Assembly (NCBI RefSeq): GCF_004341395.1
Contig: NZ_SLXT01000003.1
Span: forward strand, 123,300-187,299
Direction of reading: 5' to 3'
Origin: Heliophilum fasciatum
GTDB lineage: Bacteria; Bacillota; Desulfitobacteriia; Heliobacteriales; Heliobacteriaceae
DNA: 64,000 nt
Below are positions 9,618 to 18,100 of the stretch, piece after piece. Both the position numbers and the translations under genes were made by a program. The notes beneath the pieces were generated by a model. The model saw nothing but the letters and a program-made list of their open reading frames with translations, did not search any database and was not told the origin of the DNA. Within the stretch, counting starts at the first letter, position 1. Each line of letters starts with the position of its first letter.

Positions 9618-9747
9618 TCCTCTATCGCTGTTTCGGGTCCTTGAAGTTGGTACTGATAAAAACTTAAGTCAAGCCATTTGCCGAATTTATATCCAGCTCT
9701 CTGAATCGTATCACTACTTCGCCTAGCGCGGACGCCGGAGAATCCCC

Positions 9748-9777
9748 TTGCTTGTCGCACCACAAATATAATATAAT
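9748..9777 (+). promoter_or_regulatory. possible promoter for the methyltransferase gene
   Basis: TATAAT at 9772-9777 (with an overlapping copy five bases earlier) is preceded by TTGCTT with an 18-base spacer. The -35 match is weak. Confidence 0.4.
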
Positions 9778-9823
9778 TCAATCGGAAAACATAAGTATAG
9801 CTTCTATCAAAAGGAGAAGACAA

Positions 9824-10426
9824 ATGGCGAAATATCGAGAGTCGGGAATGCCTGATGAGCAGACGTGGAATACTTTCTTTCATCCGACCGAAATCATTCA
9901 GAAAATCGGCATCGGCGAACAGGTAAAAACGTTACTGGATATCGGATGCGGTTACGGTACTTTTCTACTACCGATTGCCGAAATTGTCAGTCAAAAAGTA
10001 ATCGGCATTGATATTGACGATCAAATACTCAATATTTGCAAGGATAAGATCAAAGGGCGTACCGATGAGAAAATTCTTTTAGTTCATGGTGATATCTCTG
10101 CTGATGCTACAAGAAAAGCTTTAGAAGAGTACAAAGATAAAATTGATTACATAACCTTATTTAATATTCTCCACTGCGAAGAACCGATGGCCCTCCTTAA
10201 AAATGCTTTTGATCTGCTTAGCGATTACGGCAGAATCGGAGTAATCCACTGGAAATACGAAAAAACACCGCGGGGACCTTCCATGGATATACGACCGACT
10301 CCTACGATGATTATTGACTGGGCGGCCAAAACAGGATTTACTTTGGAGAAGCAAGTCGAACTCCCGCCCTATCATTACGGGTTAGTATTTATAAAAAAGC
10401 CCATCGTAAAAACGATGGACTACTAG
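9824..10426 (+). CDS. class I SAM-dependent methyltransferase
   Basis: A 200-residue soluble protein with the Rossmann-type SAM-binding motif LLDIGCGYGTF, an acidic strand-2 end (VIGIDIDD) and the later motif YITLFNILHCEEP. It would transfer a methyl group from S-adenosylmethionine; the acceptor cannot be read from the sequence. The open frame extends to 9752, but AAAAGGAG lies seven bases before the ATG at 9824, which is chosen. Its last ten codons are encoded by the duplicated hairpin element at 10391-10490, so its present C-terminus was probably set by insertion or spread of that element. Confidence 0.85.
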   Translation: MAKYRESGMPDEQTWNTFFHPTEIIQKIGIGEQVKTLLDIGCGYGTFLLPIAEIVSQKVIGIDIDDQILNICKDKIKGRTDEKILLVHGDISADATRKALEEYKDKIDYITLFNILHCEEPMALLKNAFDLLSDYGRIGVIHWKYEKTPRGPSMDIRPTPTMIIDWAAKTGFTLEKQVELPPYHYGLVFIKKPIVKTMDY

Positions 10427-10490
10427 ACTTAATGGTATGGTCGGGCTACGCTCGACCTTTTTAATTTCGTGTAAAATCGGCCGTTGCATC
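10391..10490 (+). repeat. duplicated two-hairpin intergenic element, copy A
   Basis: About 100 bases that align along their full length, with scattered differences, to copy B at 11674-11775. Both begin ATAAAAAAGCCCA and end GTAAAATC...CGTTG..CATC. The element holds two stem-loops, CCATCGT-AAAA-ACGATGG and GGTCG...CGACC, the second followed by TTTTT, so it works as a plus-strand terminator. It overlaps the end of the methyltransferase gene. Confidence 0.75.
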
Positions 10491-10503
10491 TGGAGTGTGA
10501 TGT

Positions 10504-11292
10504 CTATGGCTTCGTTGGCCGAAGTAGTGATAAATCGTTTCGATAAAACTGGATCGCGGCCATACCGATCAGAACTACCGCTCCCACGAGGGCGATGCTC
10601 TGCAGCAGACTATATTGCCCATTAAACCCTTCCGGTGAGTTTAAATGTTGATAGATTCCGAAATAAGCCCAGGCAATCGGTAATGGGAATGCAGCATTGC
10701 GAATTTTTGAGAGTACCACAGCGACCAAAAGAATTGAGATAATCAGGATCATCATCGCCCAGATCTCATCGGCAATTCCAAAGCCATTCCATTCTAACTT
10801 GACCAGCATCGCAGCTATATTAACAACAGTGGCTATGAATAACCAGCCGGTATAGATTCCAAAACTCAAAGGCAACAGCCCGTGCTTTCCGTCGTTAATC
10901 TTCAAGAGTTCCCAGCAAATCAAGGACAAGGTAATGACGAATCCGAAAATAAAGAGCACGGAAAGTTCAATCTGTAAATAAGAGAAAGCAACAACCCACG
11001 CAATATTAAGCATGCAAGAAATGATAAAAAGGTTGGAAATTTGCTTTATTGCGCGCTCATAATAGGGGTCATCTTTTTTGACGATCATCACAATCACAGA
11101 GATCAGCAGCAAGGAATAGATAATACTCCATATACTGAAGGTAGCCGGGCTCGGTGTGATCAGGGTAGCATACATATCAGAAATTTGCTTTTGTGAGAGC
11201 CCATTGATTCGTCCTAAGGCGCCAAAGGTATTGATGGCCAAAGTTACTACCAAAAATAATGCATTGACCCATGCTTTTTTCGTTTTATCCAT
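10504..11292 (-). CDS. TspO/MBR-like multi-pass membrane protein
   Basis: About 262 residues with seven to eight predicted membrane spans. Conserved-looking features are PSPATFSIWSIIY in the first loop, the NIAWVVAF segment, and GIYTGWLFIATVVN. They resemble the tryptophan-rich TspO/MBR superfamily, although the protein is longer than the five-span TspO proteins. That family binds tetrapyrroles and other ligands, but function here is not established. The frame opens at 11301, and an ATG at 11292 has GGGGGGTGG upstream at a suitable distance, so it is preferred. The gene lies between the two copies of the duplicated element. Confidence 0.65.
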   Translation of the reverse strand: MDKTKKAWVNALFLVVTLAINTFGALGRINGLSQKQISDMYATLITPSPATFSIWSIIYSLLLISVIVMIVKKDDPYYERAIKQISNLFIISCMLNIAWVVAFSYLQIELSVLFIFGFVITLSLICWELLKINDGKHGLLPLSFGIYTGWLFIATVVNIAAMLVKLEWNGFGIADEIWAMMILIISILLVAVVLSKIRNAAFPLPIAWAYFGIYQHLNSPEGFNGQYSLLQSIALVGAVVLIGMAAIQFYRNDLSLLRPTKP

Positions 11293-11353
11293 TAGAACCA
11301 CCCCCCAGTCACGATATTCATACTTGATGAATTCATCCCCAAAAAACCAGATG

Positions 11354-11530
11354 CTATATTTTCGGGGTACATATCCTTATATTCATGGGTTTCGCCTGCG
11401 ATGCCTTTAACATCAATACTACTGTCTCAATATGCCCCGCGTTGTCATTATTGATGTCGGCGTTCTTGGGAACAGAACAACTATTTTTTAGGGTTTACGC
11501 GGTATGCGGGAACATATCAATCGGCAAATG
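11354..11530 (-). pseudogene. decayed remnant resembling the C-terminus of a 23S rRNA uracil methyltransferase (RlmD-like)
   Basis: On the minus strand one frame reads HLPIDMFPHTA, a stop, then after about 25 codons GHIETVVLMLKA and a stop at 11354. In the RlmD/RumA family the C-terminus contains DMFPHT-x-HVETVVL as one continuous stretch, so the two halves look like one motif split by inserted sequence and an in-frame stop. There is no start codon or ribosome-binding site. This is recognition of a short motif only; the rest of the gene is not present nearby. Confidence 0.35.
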
Positions 11531-11673
11531 CCTCCATCAGGTCTCAGCCCAAAGTTCATTCCATGTGCTTCGACACACTGTAGCCGTCCTGCTTATTTAG
11601 TCAGGCGAGAAAGTAAAAAATGTACAAAAGATGGCTCAGATTTCGGATAGGCTCCAGTCACTCATCAATAAAA

Positions 11674-11775
11674 AATAAAAAAGCCCACCGTAAAGACGAT
11701 GGACTTAAGCTCTTAGGATGGTCGGGATGCACGCCCGGCCTTTCTTAATTTCACCGTAAAATCAATCGTTGGCAT
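11674..11775 (+). repeat. duplicated two-hairpin intergenic element, copy B
   Basis: Second copy of the element at 10391-10490. Its first stem has one mismatch (CCACCGT/ACGATGG) and its second stem is GGTCGGG...CCCGGCC. The region 11302-11673 before it holds the RlmD-like remnant and no intact gene. Confidence 0.75.
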
Positions 11776-11848
11776 CAACCCCGTTTGGGCATCAGCTAAA
11801 ACCGTCGCCGAAAAAACCCGCAAGCCTTGATTTTACTGGATTTTTGAA

Positions 11849-11924
11849 TGGTGGAGATGAGGGGGATCGAACCCCTGACCTCTTACATGCGAAGCAAGCG
11901 CTCTCCCAGCTGAGCTACACCCCC
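11849..11924 (-). tRNA. tRNA-Ala (anticodon CGC)
   Basis: Seventy-six bases including an encoded CCA. The minus strand folds as a cloverleaf with acceptor GGGGGTG/CATCTCC, D arm GCTC..GAGC, anticodon loop TTCGCAT and T arm GGGG-TTCGATC-CCCC. The acceptor has the G3-U70 wobble that marks alanine tRNAs. The anticodon is CGC, reading GCG. Confidence 0.93.
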
Positions 11925-11950
11925 ACGTCAAATCACATAAACAATTATAG

Positions 11951-11988
11951 GATAAAACGGGCCGAAGTGCAAGCACGCCGACCCGTTT
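11951..11988 (-). terminator. intrinsic terminator of the kor operon
   Basis: On the minus strand AACGGGTCG pairs with CGGCCCGTT (one G-U pair) and TTTAT follows. It lies after korD and before tRNA-Ala. Confidence 0.7.
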
Positions 11989-12026
11989 GTTATTGGCAAG
12001 ATGCCCAGCACCCACCAATGGACCTA

Positions 12027-12314
12027 TCAATTCACCTGTTTTTCCTTTTCTTTGCCCTGCTCCTTCGCCTTTGCCAGTCGCTCCACGACAATCGCCGTAT
12101 CGGGGCAAACGTTTTGGCAGATCCCGCAGGCGATGCACTCCGGATCCTGTTGCACTTCCACGATCGGTGTCCCGTACACTCCTAGGTTATAGGACCACCG
12201 GATCGTTTTAGTGGGACACTTTTCGATGCATAACCCGCAACCTTTACATAACCCCGGAAAGACATGATGCTTTCCCTTGCCGCTTTCGATCACATAGGCT
12301 TTCCACGTTTTCAT
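12027..12314 (-). CDS. korD: 2-oxoacid:ferredoxin oxidoreductase, ferredoxin-like delta subunit
   Basis: A 95-residue two-cluster ferredoxin subunit. CKGCGLCIEKCP and CIACGICQNVCP each supply ligands for a [4Fe-4S] cluster, separated by a loop. It should carry electrons from the catalytic subunits to soluble ferredoxin. It is the last of four genes in the order alpha-beta-gamma-delta on the minus strand. The frame opens at 12359, but the ATG at 12314 has AGGGAAGTGAG upstream and gives the usual family N-terminus. The C-terminal tail is lysine- and glutamate-rich. A terminator lies 40 bases downstream. Confidence 0.9.
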   Translation of the reverse strand: MKTWKAYVIESGKGKHHVFPGLCKGCGLCIEKCPTKTIRWSYNLGVYGTPIVEVQQDPECIACGICQNVCPDTAIVVERLAKAKEQGKEKEKQVN

Positions 12315-12396
12315 TCCGCTCACTTCCCTGCTTTTCATCGCCGGCTTTGTCGTACGCACTGACGTTGTCCTTTGCTTAACTTACACGGTTTCCCCG

Positions 12397-12972
12397 TCAG
12401 CCCTGCGCCAGCCCCGCCACCAGTTCCATCCCCCGGGCCAACGCCTTATGGTTCATCTCTCGCAGCTCCGGGTTTTGCTCAAACTTGTAGCCCAGCTTAT
12501 TCTCCAAGGCCTGCTTAGCCTGTTCTTCACTGACCACGCGGGTCGCATGAAGCACGGCGCCCATAATGACGATATTAAATACTCGCGGATGCAGCTCATT
12601 TTTGGCCACTTCGATGGCCGGAATGGCCAGCACCTGTTTGGCGTTTTTCGGCAGATCATCCTCCACGCCCTGAATCGACTTGTCGTAGACAAAGACCGTC
12701 CGCTCGTCCACATATTGTCGGGACCGCAGTACCGCACGGTCCGAAAGCGCGATGACGATATCGGCCTTTTCAAATTTCGGCGAACCAATCTTTTGCTTTT
12801 CGGCAATCTGCACAAAGGCGATCGACACACCGCCCCGCTGCTCCACACCGAAATTGGGGATATAAAGCGCCTCTTTGCCTTCTTCGTTGGCCGCTTCCGT
12901 AATGATCTCCGCCACCGATTGCACACCCTGTCCACCTTCACCGGCCAAGGCGATCTTGACTTCGTTGGCCAT
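12397..12972 (-). CDS. korC: 2-oxoacid:ferredoxin oxidoreductase, gamma subunit
   Basis: A 191-residue gamma subunit of the KorC/PorC family. The glycine-rich N-terminus IALAGEGGQGVQS and the following NFGVEQRGG are hallmarks of this domain. It packs against the alpha and beta subunits in the 2-oxoacid oxidoreductase complex. The ATG at 12972 is preferred over the upstream GTG because GGAGGGG is five bases upstream of it. Its start overlaps the end of korB by an out-of-frame run, which implies translational coupling. Confidence 0.9.
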   Translation of the reverse strand: MANEVKIALAGEGGQGVQSVAEIITEAANEEGKEALYIPNFGVEQRGGVSIAFVQIAEKQKIGSPKFEKADIVIALSDRAVLRSRQYVDERTVFVYDKSIQGVEDDLPKNAKQVLAIPAIEVAKNELHPRVFNIVIMGAVLHATRVVSEEQAKQALENKLGYKFEQNPELREMNHKALARGMELVAGLAQG

Positions 12973-12974
12973 GG

Positions 12975-13754
12975 TCACCCCTCCTTCGGCGCCGGCACTT
13001 TCAGTTCACCGACCTTAAAATAATTGGGCATTTCTTTCTCCACAAAGTCCCACGTCGACTTGGCATTCATGCGCCAGTTCGTCGGGCATGATGCCAGTGC
13101 TTCCACAAAGGAAAAACCGCGTCCGTCAATCTGATTTTGCAGCGCTTTTTTCAGCATCGTCGTCAATTGCCGCATGTTAGCCATGGTCCCGCGCGCCACA
13201 TAAGCATTTTCCTTGGTGATCGCTGCGACCATCTCGGGACCTAAGGTGGGATTACCCATGGCTTCAATATCCCGCCCATACGGACAAGTCTCCGTTTTTT
13301 GCCCCGGCAAAGTCGTCGGCGCCATCTGCCCGCCGGTCATCGCATAATTGGTGTTGTTGGCCAAAATGACCGTAATCCGTTCATTGCGCGTCGCCGCGTT
13401 GACCAAATGCTGGGCACCGATAGCGTAGCCGCCGCCATCGCCCATGTAAGCAATGCAGATCCGATCGGGCCGCGCCCGTTTGATACCGGTGATCACCGGT
13501 GTGGTCCGGCCATGGTGCGCCTGCACCGTATCACACTCAAAAAAATCCCATGCTAGCAGTGAGCAGCCAATATCACAGCCAAAGACAACGCGGTCCTGGA
13601 TACCCAGGTCATCGATCGCTGTGCCCAGCGCTTTGAGCACATCACCATGGCCGCAGCCCGGGCAAAACTTGTGCGGTTTGGACGCCCGGCGCCAGCTTCT
13701 GGGCATCTTCGGTTCCAGCAGCGTTGTCGCAGTAACTTCCATGCATTCACTCAT
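12975..13754 (-). CDS. korB: 2-oxoacid:ferredoxin oxidoreductase, beta (thiamine diphosphate) subunit
   Basis: About 259 residues. The cysteine pair FCPGCGHGD binds the proximal iron-sulfur cluster. The thiamine-diphosphate motif GDGGGYAIG followed by ANNTNYAMTGGQ places TPP and magnesium. This subunit carries out decarboxylation of the 2-oxoacid and passes electrons on. The open frame starts at a GTG nine bases further upstream (13763); the ATG at 13754 is preferred because of its spacing to GGAGAGG. Substrate choice between 2-oxoglutarate and branched-chain 2-oxoacids cannot be settled from motifs alone. Confidence 0.92.
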   Translation of the reverse strand: MSECMEVTATTLLEPKMPRSWRRASKPHKFCPGCGHGDVLKALGTAIDDLGIQDRVVFGCDIGCSLLAWDFFECDTVQAHHGRTTPVITGIKRARPDRICIAYMGDGGGYAIGAQHLVNAATRNERITVILANNTNYAMTGGQMAPTTLPGQKTETCPYGRDIEAMGNPTLGPEMVAAITKENAYVARGTMANMRQLTTMLKKALQNQIDGRGFSFVEALASCPTNWRMNAKSTWDFVEKEMPNYFKVGELKVPAPKEG

Positions 13755-13770
13755 CTTCTTCACCCTCTCC

Positions 13771-14874
13771 TCAAGCCATGGCTTTGACTTTGGCGACTAC
13801 TTCTTCCGCCGTCACGCCGACGCCGGGCTTAAAGATGTACTCTATCGGCGTTGTCTCGCCATAGATCGCCTCTTTACAAAGCTTCGCCAATTGACCTTGC
13901 GCCGATTCCACGATGAGCATTTTCTTTACCGGCTTGAGGGCGTTACGCAGCGCCTCGACCGGGAAGGGCCGTAAGGTGATCGGCCGGAAACTGCCCACCT
14001 TTATTCCGGCTTCACGCAGTTCCCGCACGGCCGCAGCCGTGGCCCGGGAAACCACACCATGGGAAAGAATCAAGATTTCCGCATCATCCGTTTGGATCGC
14101 CTCATGCTCGACGATCGACGGGGCGATGCGATCGTATTCGCCCATCATGGCCGTGATGATTTCATAAAGCTCTTCTTCCGTGTTGAAGGTATTGCGCAGG
14201 TGCACCGCCTCACGCTCAGTGCCCGGAGCACCAGGCCCGCCGATGATCGGCTCCGTCGGGACCATCTGCACACCACGTACGGCTGGATCGTAGATCGTTA
14301 AGGATTCCCGCATCTTGGCTTGGTAGCCGTCGCCTAAAATAAACGTGGGGAATCGATATGTCCATGCCGTATTAAAAGCTTTCAGCGTATAGTCATAGAG
14401 TTCTTGATGGTTCGATGGGGAATAGACGATCCGCGCCCCCTCACCGTTCCCACCGTAACAAGTCAGCGTTACTTCTTGCTGCGAGTAGATTACGGTGGCC
14501 GTCGACGGGCCGCCCCGTTGCTGAACAATCAAGACAATGGGAATGCGCATCATTTCCGCCATCGACAGCGGTTCTTGCATCAACACGTTCCCCGGCCCGG
14601 CCGTCGCCGTAAAGGCTCGCCGTCCCGCCAACACCCCGCCGAGCGTCGAAAAGCCGGCCGAGAGTTCGTCTTCAGTCTGTAAAAAACGGCGCTCGTACTT
14701 GGGTGCCAACCGTGTCCAATAATGCATGATCTCATTTTGCGGCGTGATCGGATAGCCGCACATCATCTCCGCACCGGCCGCCAGTGCCGCATAGGCGATG
14801 ACTTCATTGCCGGTCATAAACATGCGCTTTTCGCCTTGTACCGGTTTTTGTTGGTTGATCGTTTGATCGGTCAT
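13771..14874 (-). CDS. korA: 2-oxoacid:ferredoxin oxidoreductase, alpha subunit
   Basis: A 367-residue alpha subunit. It shows the family signature MTGNEVIAYAALAAGA, then GYPITPQNEIMHYW and ATAGPGNVLMQEP. This subunit contributes to the thiamine diphosphate site and the CoA-binding region. It leads the korABCD run, which would oxidise a 2-oxoacid with CoA to acyl-CoA and CO2 and reduce ferredoxin, or run in reverse for carbon fixation. The frame is open to 15012, but the family-like N-terminus and a G-rich site favour the ATG at 14874. Genes follow within about 20 bases, so one transcript is likely. Confidence 0.92.
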   Translation of the reverse strand: MTDQTINQQKPVQGEKRMFMTGNEVIAYAALAAGAEMMCGYPITPQNEIMHYWTRLAPKYERRFLQTEDELSAGFSTLGGVLAGRRAFTATAGPGNVLMQEPLSMAEMMRIPIVLIVQQRGGPSTATVIYSQQEVTLTCYGGNGEGARIVYSPSNHQELYDYTLKAFNTAWTYRFPTFILGDGYQAKMRESLTIYDPAVRGVQMVPTEPIIGGPGAPGTEREAVHLRNTFNTEEELYEIITAMMGEYDRIAPSIVEHEAIQTDDAEILILSHGVVSRATAAAVRELREAGIKVGSFRPITLRPFPVEALRNALKPVKKMLIVESAQGQLAKLCKEAIYGETTPIEYIFKPGVGVTAEEVVAKVKAMA

Positions 14875-15011
14875 TGGTCTCGCTGTGCCCCCTTCGAAGA
14901 GATACCCCTTGATGAGCCACGAACTACTTCGTTGCATCATACATCTTTTGCATCTGTTGTTTAAATCATTCATCAAGGCTCTGCTGAGCGATGCTCTTTT
15001 TGCCGGGCGCA

Positions 15012-15045
15012 CAAAAAAGAGCGGAGGCTCAAAGTCCTCCGCTCT
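15012..15045 (-). terminator. intrinsic terminator of nifJ
   Basis: On the minus strand AGAGCGGAGG-ACTTTGAG-CCTCCGCTCT is followed by TTTTTT. It lies 95 bases after the nifJ stop and before korA. Confidence 0.93.
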
Positions 15046-15139
15046 CGCGTTACCGATATGACGTTCTTGATATTAATTTTGACATTACTGATGTAAAGCT
15101 GATTGATTACTGTAAAGGTCAGTTTACCACTCGTACAGG

Positions 15140-18100
15140 CTAGTTGGCCAACCGTTTGTACGTTTCGTAGCGTTCCTTAGCATCGTTTTCCGCTTTGACA
15201 AAGAACTCGGCCGCTACGTCCGGGAACAGTTGCTGCAGCGATGCATAGCGCACTTCGCCAAGCAAGAAGTCTTTGAACGGTGCCGTGGGCTCTTTGGAGT
15301 CAAGGACAAAGGGATTCAAGCCTTGCTCTTTGCGGTCCGGGTTGAAGCGGTAGAGGTGCCAGTAGCCCGACTTGACCGCTTTTTCCATTTCTGTCTGGCT
15401 GTTATTCATGCCCGACTTGAGGCCATGGCTGATGCAGGAAGAATAAGCGATGATCAGCGACGGTCCTTTGTACGCTTCGGCTTCGCGGATCGCTTGGAGC
15501 GTTTGATTGTAATCAGCGCCCATGGCGATCTGGGCCACATAGACGTAGCCGTAGGACATGGCCATCATGCCCAGGTCTTTTTTCTTCGTCCGCTTTCCGG
15601 CTGCGGCAAACTTGGCGATCGCCGCTGCCGGTGTTGCTTTCGACGACTGACCACCGGTGTTGGAGTACACTTCCGTATCGAGAACGATGATGTTCACATC
15701 TTCACCCGATGCCAGCACGTGGTCAAGGCCGCCGTAGCCGATATCATAGGCCCAACCGTCGCCGCCGATGATCCACTGCGATTTTTTGATGAAGTGATCT
15801 TTCAATTCCACGATCGGCTGAAGTGCCGCATCATTGGAAGCTGCCAGGAGCGGCAGGATTTTCGCCGTCGCTGCTTTCGATGCGTCGCCATCGTCTTTGC
15901 CGGCCAGCCATTCGTTGAAGGCTTCGGCCAGTTCCGGCGTAACACCGGCTTGCACAGCTTCAGCAACGAGTCCGGCCAGTTTATCGCGCAGTTGATTGAC
16001 GCCCATCAGCATGCCGTAGCCAAACTCAGCCGGATCTTCAAAGAGGGAGTTGGCCCAGGCCGGTCCTTTGCCCTCGCTGTTGGTGCAGTACGGCACGGTC
16101 GGTGCGCTGGCACCGTAGATGGAGGTACAACCAGTGGCATTGGCGATCATCATGCGGTCACCGTAGAGTTGGGTGATCAGCTTGATGTAAGGCGTTTCAC
16201 CGCAACCGGCGCAGGCACCGGAGAATTCAAAGAGCGGTTGCGCAAATTGACTTCCCTTGACGGTGTCTTTGGACAGCAAGTTATCTTTGATCGACAAGGT
16301 CGTAGCAAAGTTCCAGTTGCCCGTTTGCGCTTCCACTTGCGATCCAAAGTCGCGCATGACGAGCGCTTTGGTTTTGGACGGGCAAACTTGGGCGCAACTA
16401 CCGCAACCCATGCAGTCCATGGGGCTCACTTGCACACGGAACTGTAAGCCTTCCAGTTGCTTGCCGACGGCTTTTTTCATCGCGAATGCTTCCGGTGCCT
16501 TGGCCGCTTCTTCGCTGTTGACCAGGAAAGGACGGATCGCTGCGTGCGGGCAAACATAGGAGCAGCGGTTGCACTGAATGCAATTGTCGATGAGGAATTC
16601 CGGCACTTGCGAAGCAACACCGCGTTTTTCATACTTCGATGTGGCTACTGGCATGGTGCCGTCAGCCAACTCGGCAAAAGCGCTGACAGGCAGTTTGTCA
16701 CCTTGTTGACGGTTAACGGGGCGCTGAATATTGGTCACATAAGCAGGTTCATCGACGGTGGCCGCTGCTTCTACCACAGCACCGGCCCAGGATGCCGGTA
16801 CTTCCACCGCCACCAGCGAGTTCACACCGGCATCGACGGCAGCGCAGTTCATAGCGACGATTTTTTCACCTTTGCGGCCATAGGTCTTTTGGATGCCGTC
16901 TTTCATGTAGCCAACGGCTTCTTCGATGGGAATCACTTTGGCCAGTTTGAAGAAGGCTGCTTGCATAACCATGTTGGTGCGGTTGCCAAGACCTAAGTTT
17001 TCGGCAATGCTCACGGCATCGATGATGAAGACCTTGATGTTGTTTTGGGCCAGGTAGGCTTTCATGGCCGGCGGCAGTTTTTCTTCGAGTTCTTCCGGTT
17101 TCCAAACCGTATTGAGCAAGAAGGTGCCACCCGGTTTCAAGCCTTCCAGCAGGTCGTAAGTATAGCAGTAGGCTTGGTTCGAGCAAGAAACAAAGTCGGC
17201 TGTTTTGATCAGGTAGGGCGATTTGATCGGCTGATGGCCGAAGCGGAGGTGCGAGATCGTGACACCGCCGGATTTTTTGGAATCATAGGCAAAGTAGGCT
17301 TGGGCATACATGGGTGTGTAGGTACCGATAATTTCCACGGCGCTTTTGTTGGCGCCCACCGTACCATCGGAGCCAAGGCCCCAGAACTTACACTGGATCG
17401 TGCCTTTCGGTGTCGTGTCACCCAGGGGCTGCGGTGCCAGCGATTTGAAGGTCAGATCGTCGACGATGGAGATGGTAAAGCCACTTTTCGGCTGATCGGC
17501 TTTCAAGTTTTCAAAGACAGCGTTGATGTCGGCCGGGACAACGTCCTTGGAGCCCAGGCCATAGCGGCCGCCAACGATCACCGGTTTCCGATCGGACTCG
17601 TAGAACATGGCCCGCACATCGAGGAGCAGCGGCTCACCCAGTGCACCCGGTTCTTTGGTGCGATCGAGAACGGCGATTTTCTTGACTGTTTGCGGCAGGA
17701 CATCAAAGAAATGTTTGGCCGAGAAGGGGCGATAGAGACGCACTTTGATCAAGCCGACTTTTTCTCCGGCCGCGACCAAGGCGTTGATCGTTTCTTCAAT
17801 GACTTCGTTGACCGAGCCCATCGCGACGATGATGCGCTCCGCATCAGGGGCACCGTAGTAATCAAAGGGCCGATAGCTGCGACCGGTCAGCTTGCTGATC
17901 TCTTGCATATAGGACAAGACAACTTCCGGCACCGCTTCATAGTAGCGGTTCGCCGATTCTTTGGCTTGGAAGAAAATATCCGGGTTTTGCGCTGTACCGC
18001 GCACGACCGGGCGCTCCGGATTCAAGCTGCGGGCGCGGAACGCGCTGAGCGCCTCTTGATCGACCAGTTTGGCCAGATCATCATAATCGATCGTTTCGAT

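Noticed and set aside
11385..11600. 71-codon plus-strand frame
   Set aside because: No ribosome-binding site. The minus strand of this stretch carries the RlmD-like remnant instead.
11769..12185. 138-codon plus-strand frame near korD
   Set aside because: It runs through the tRNA-Ala gene and antisense to korD.
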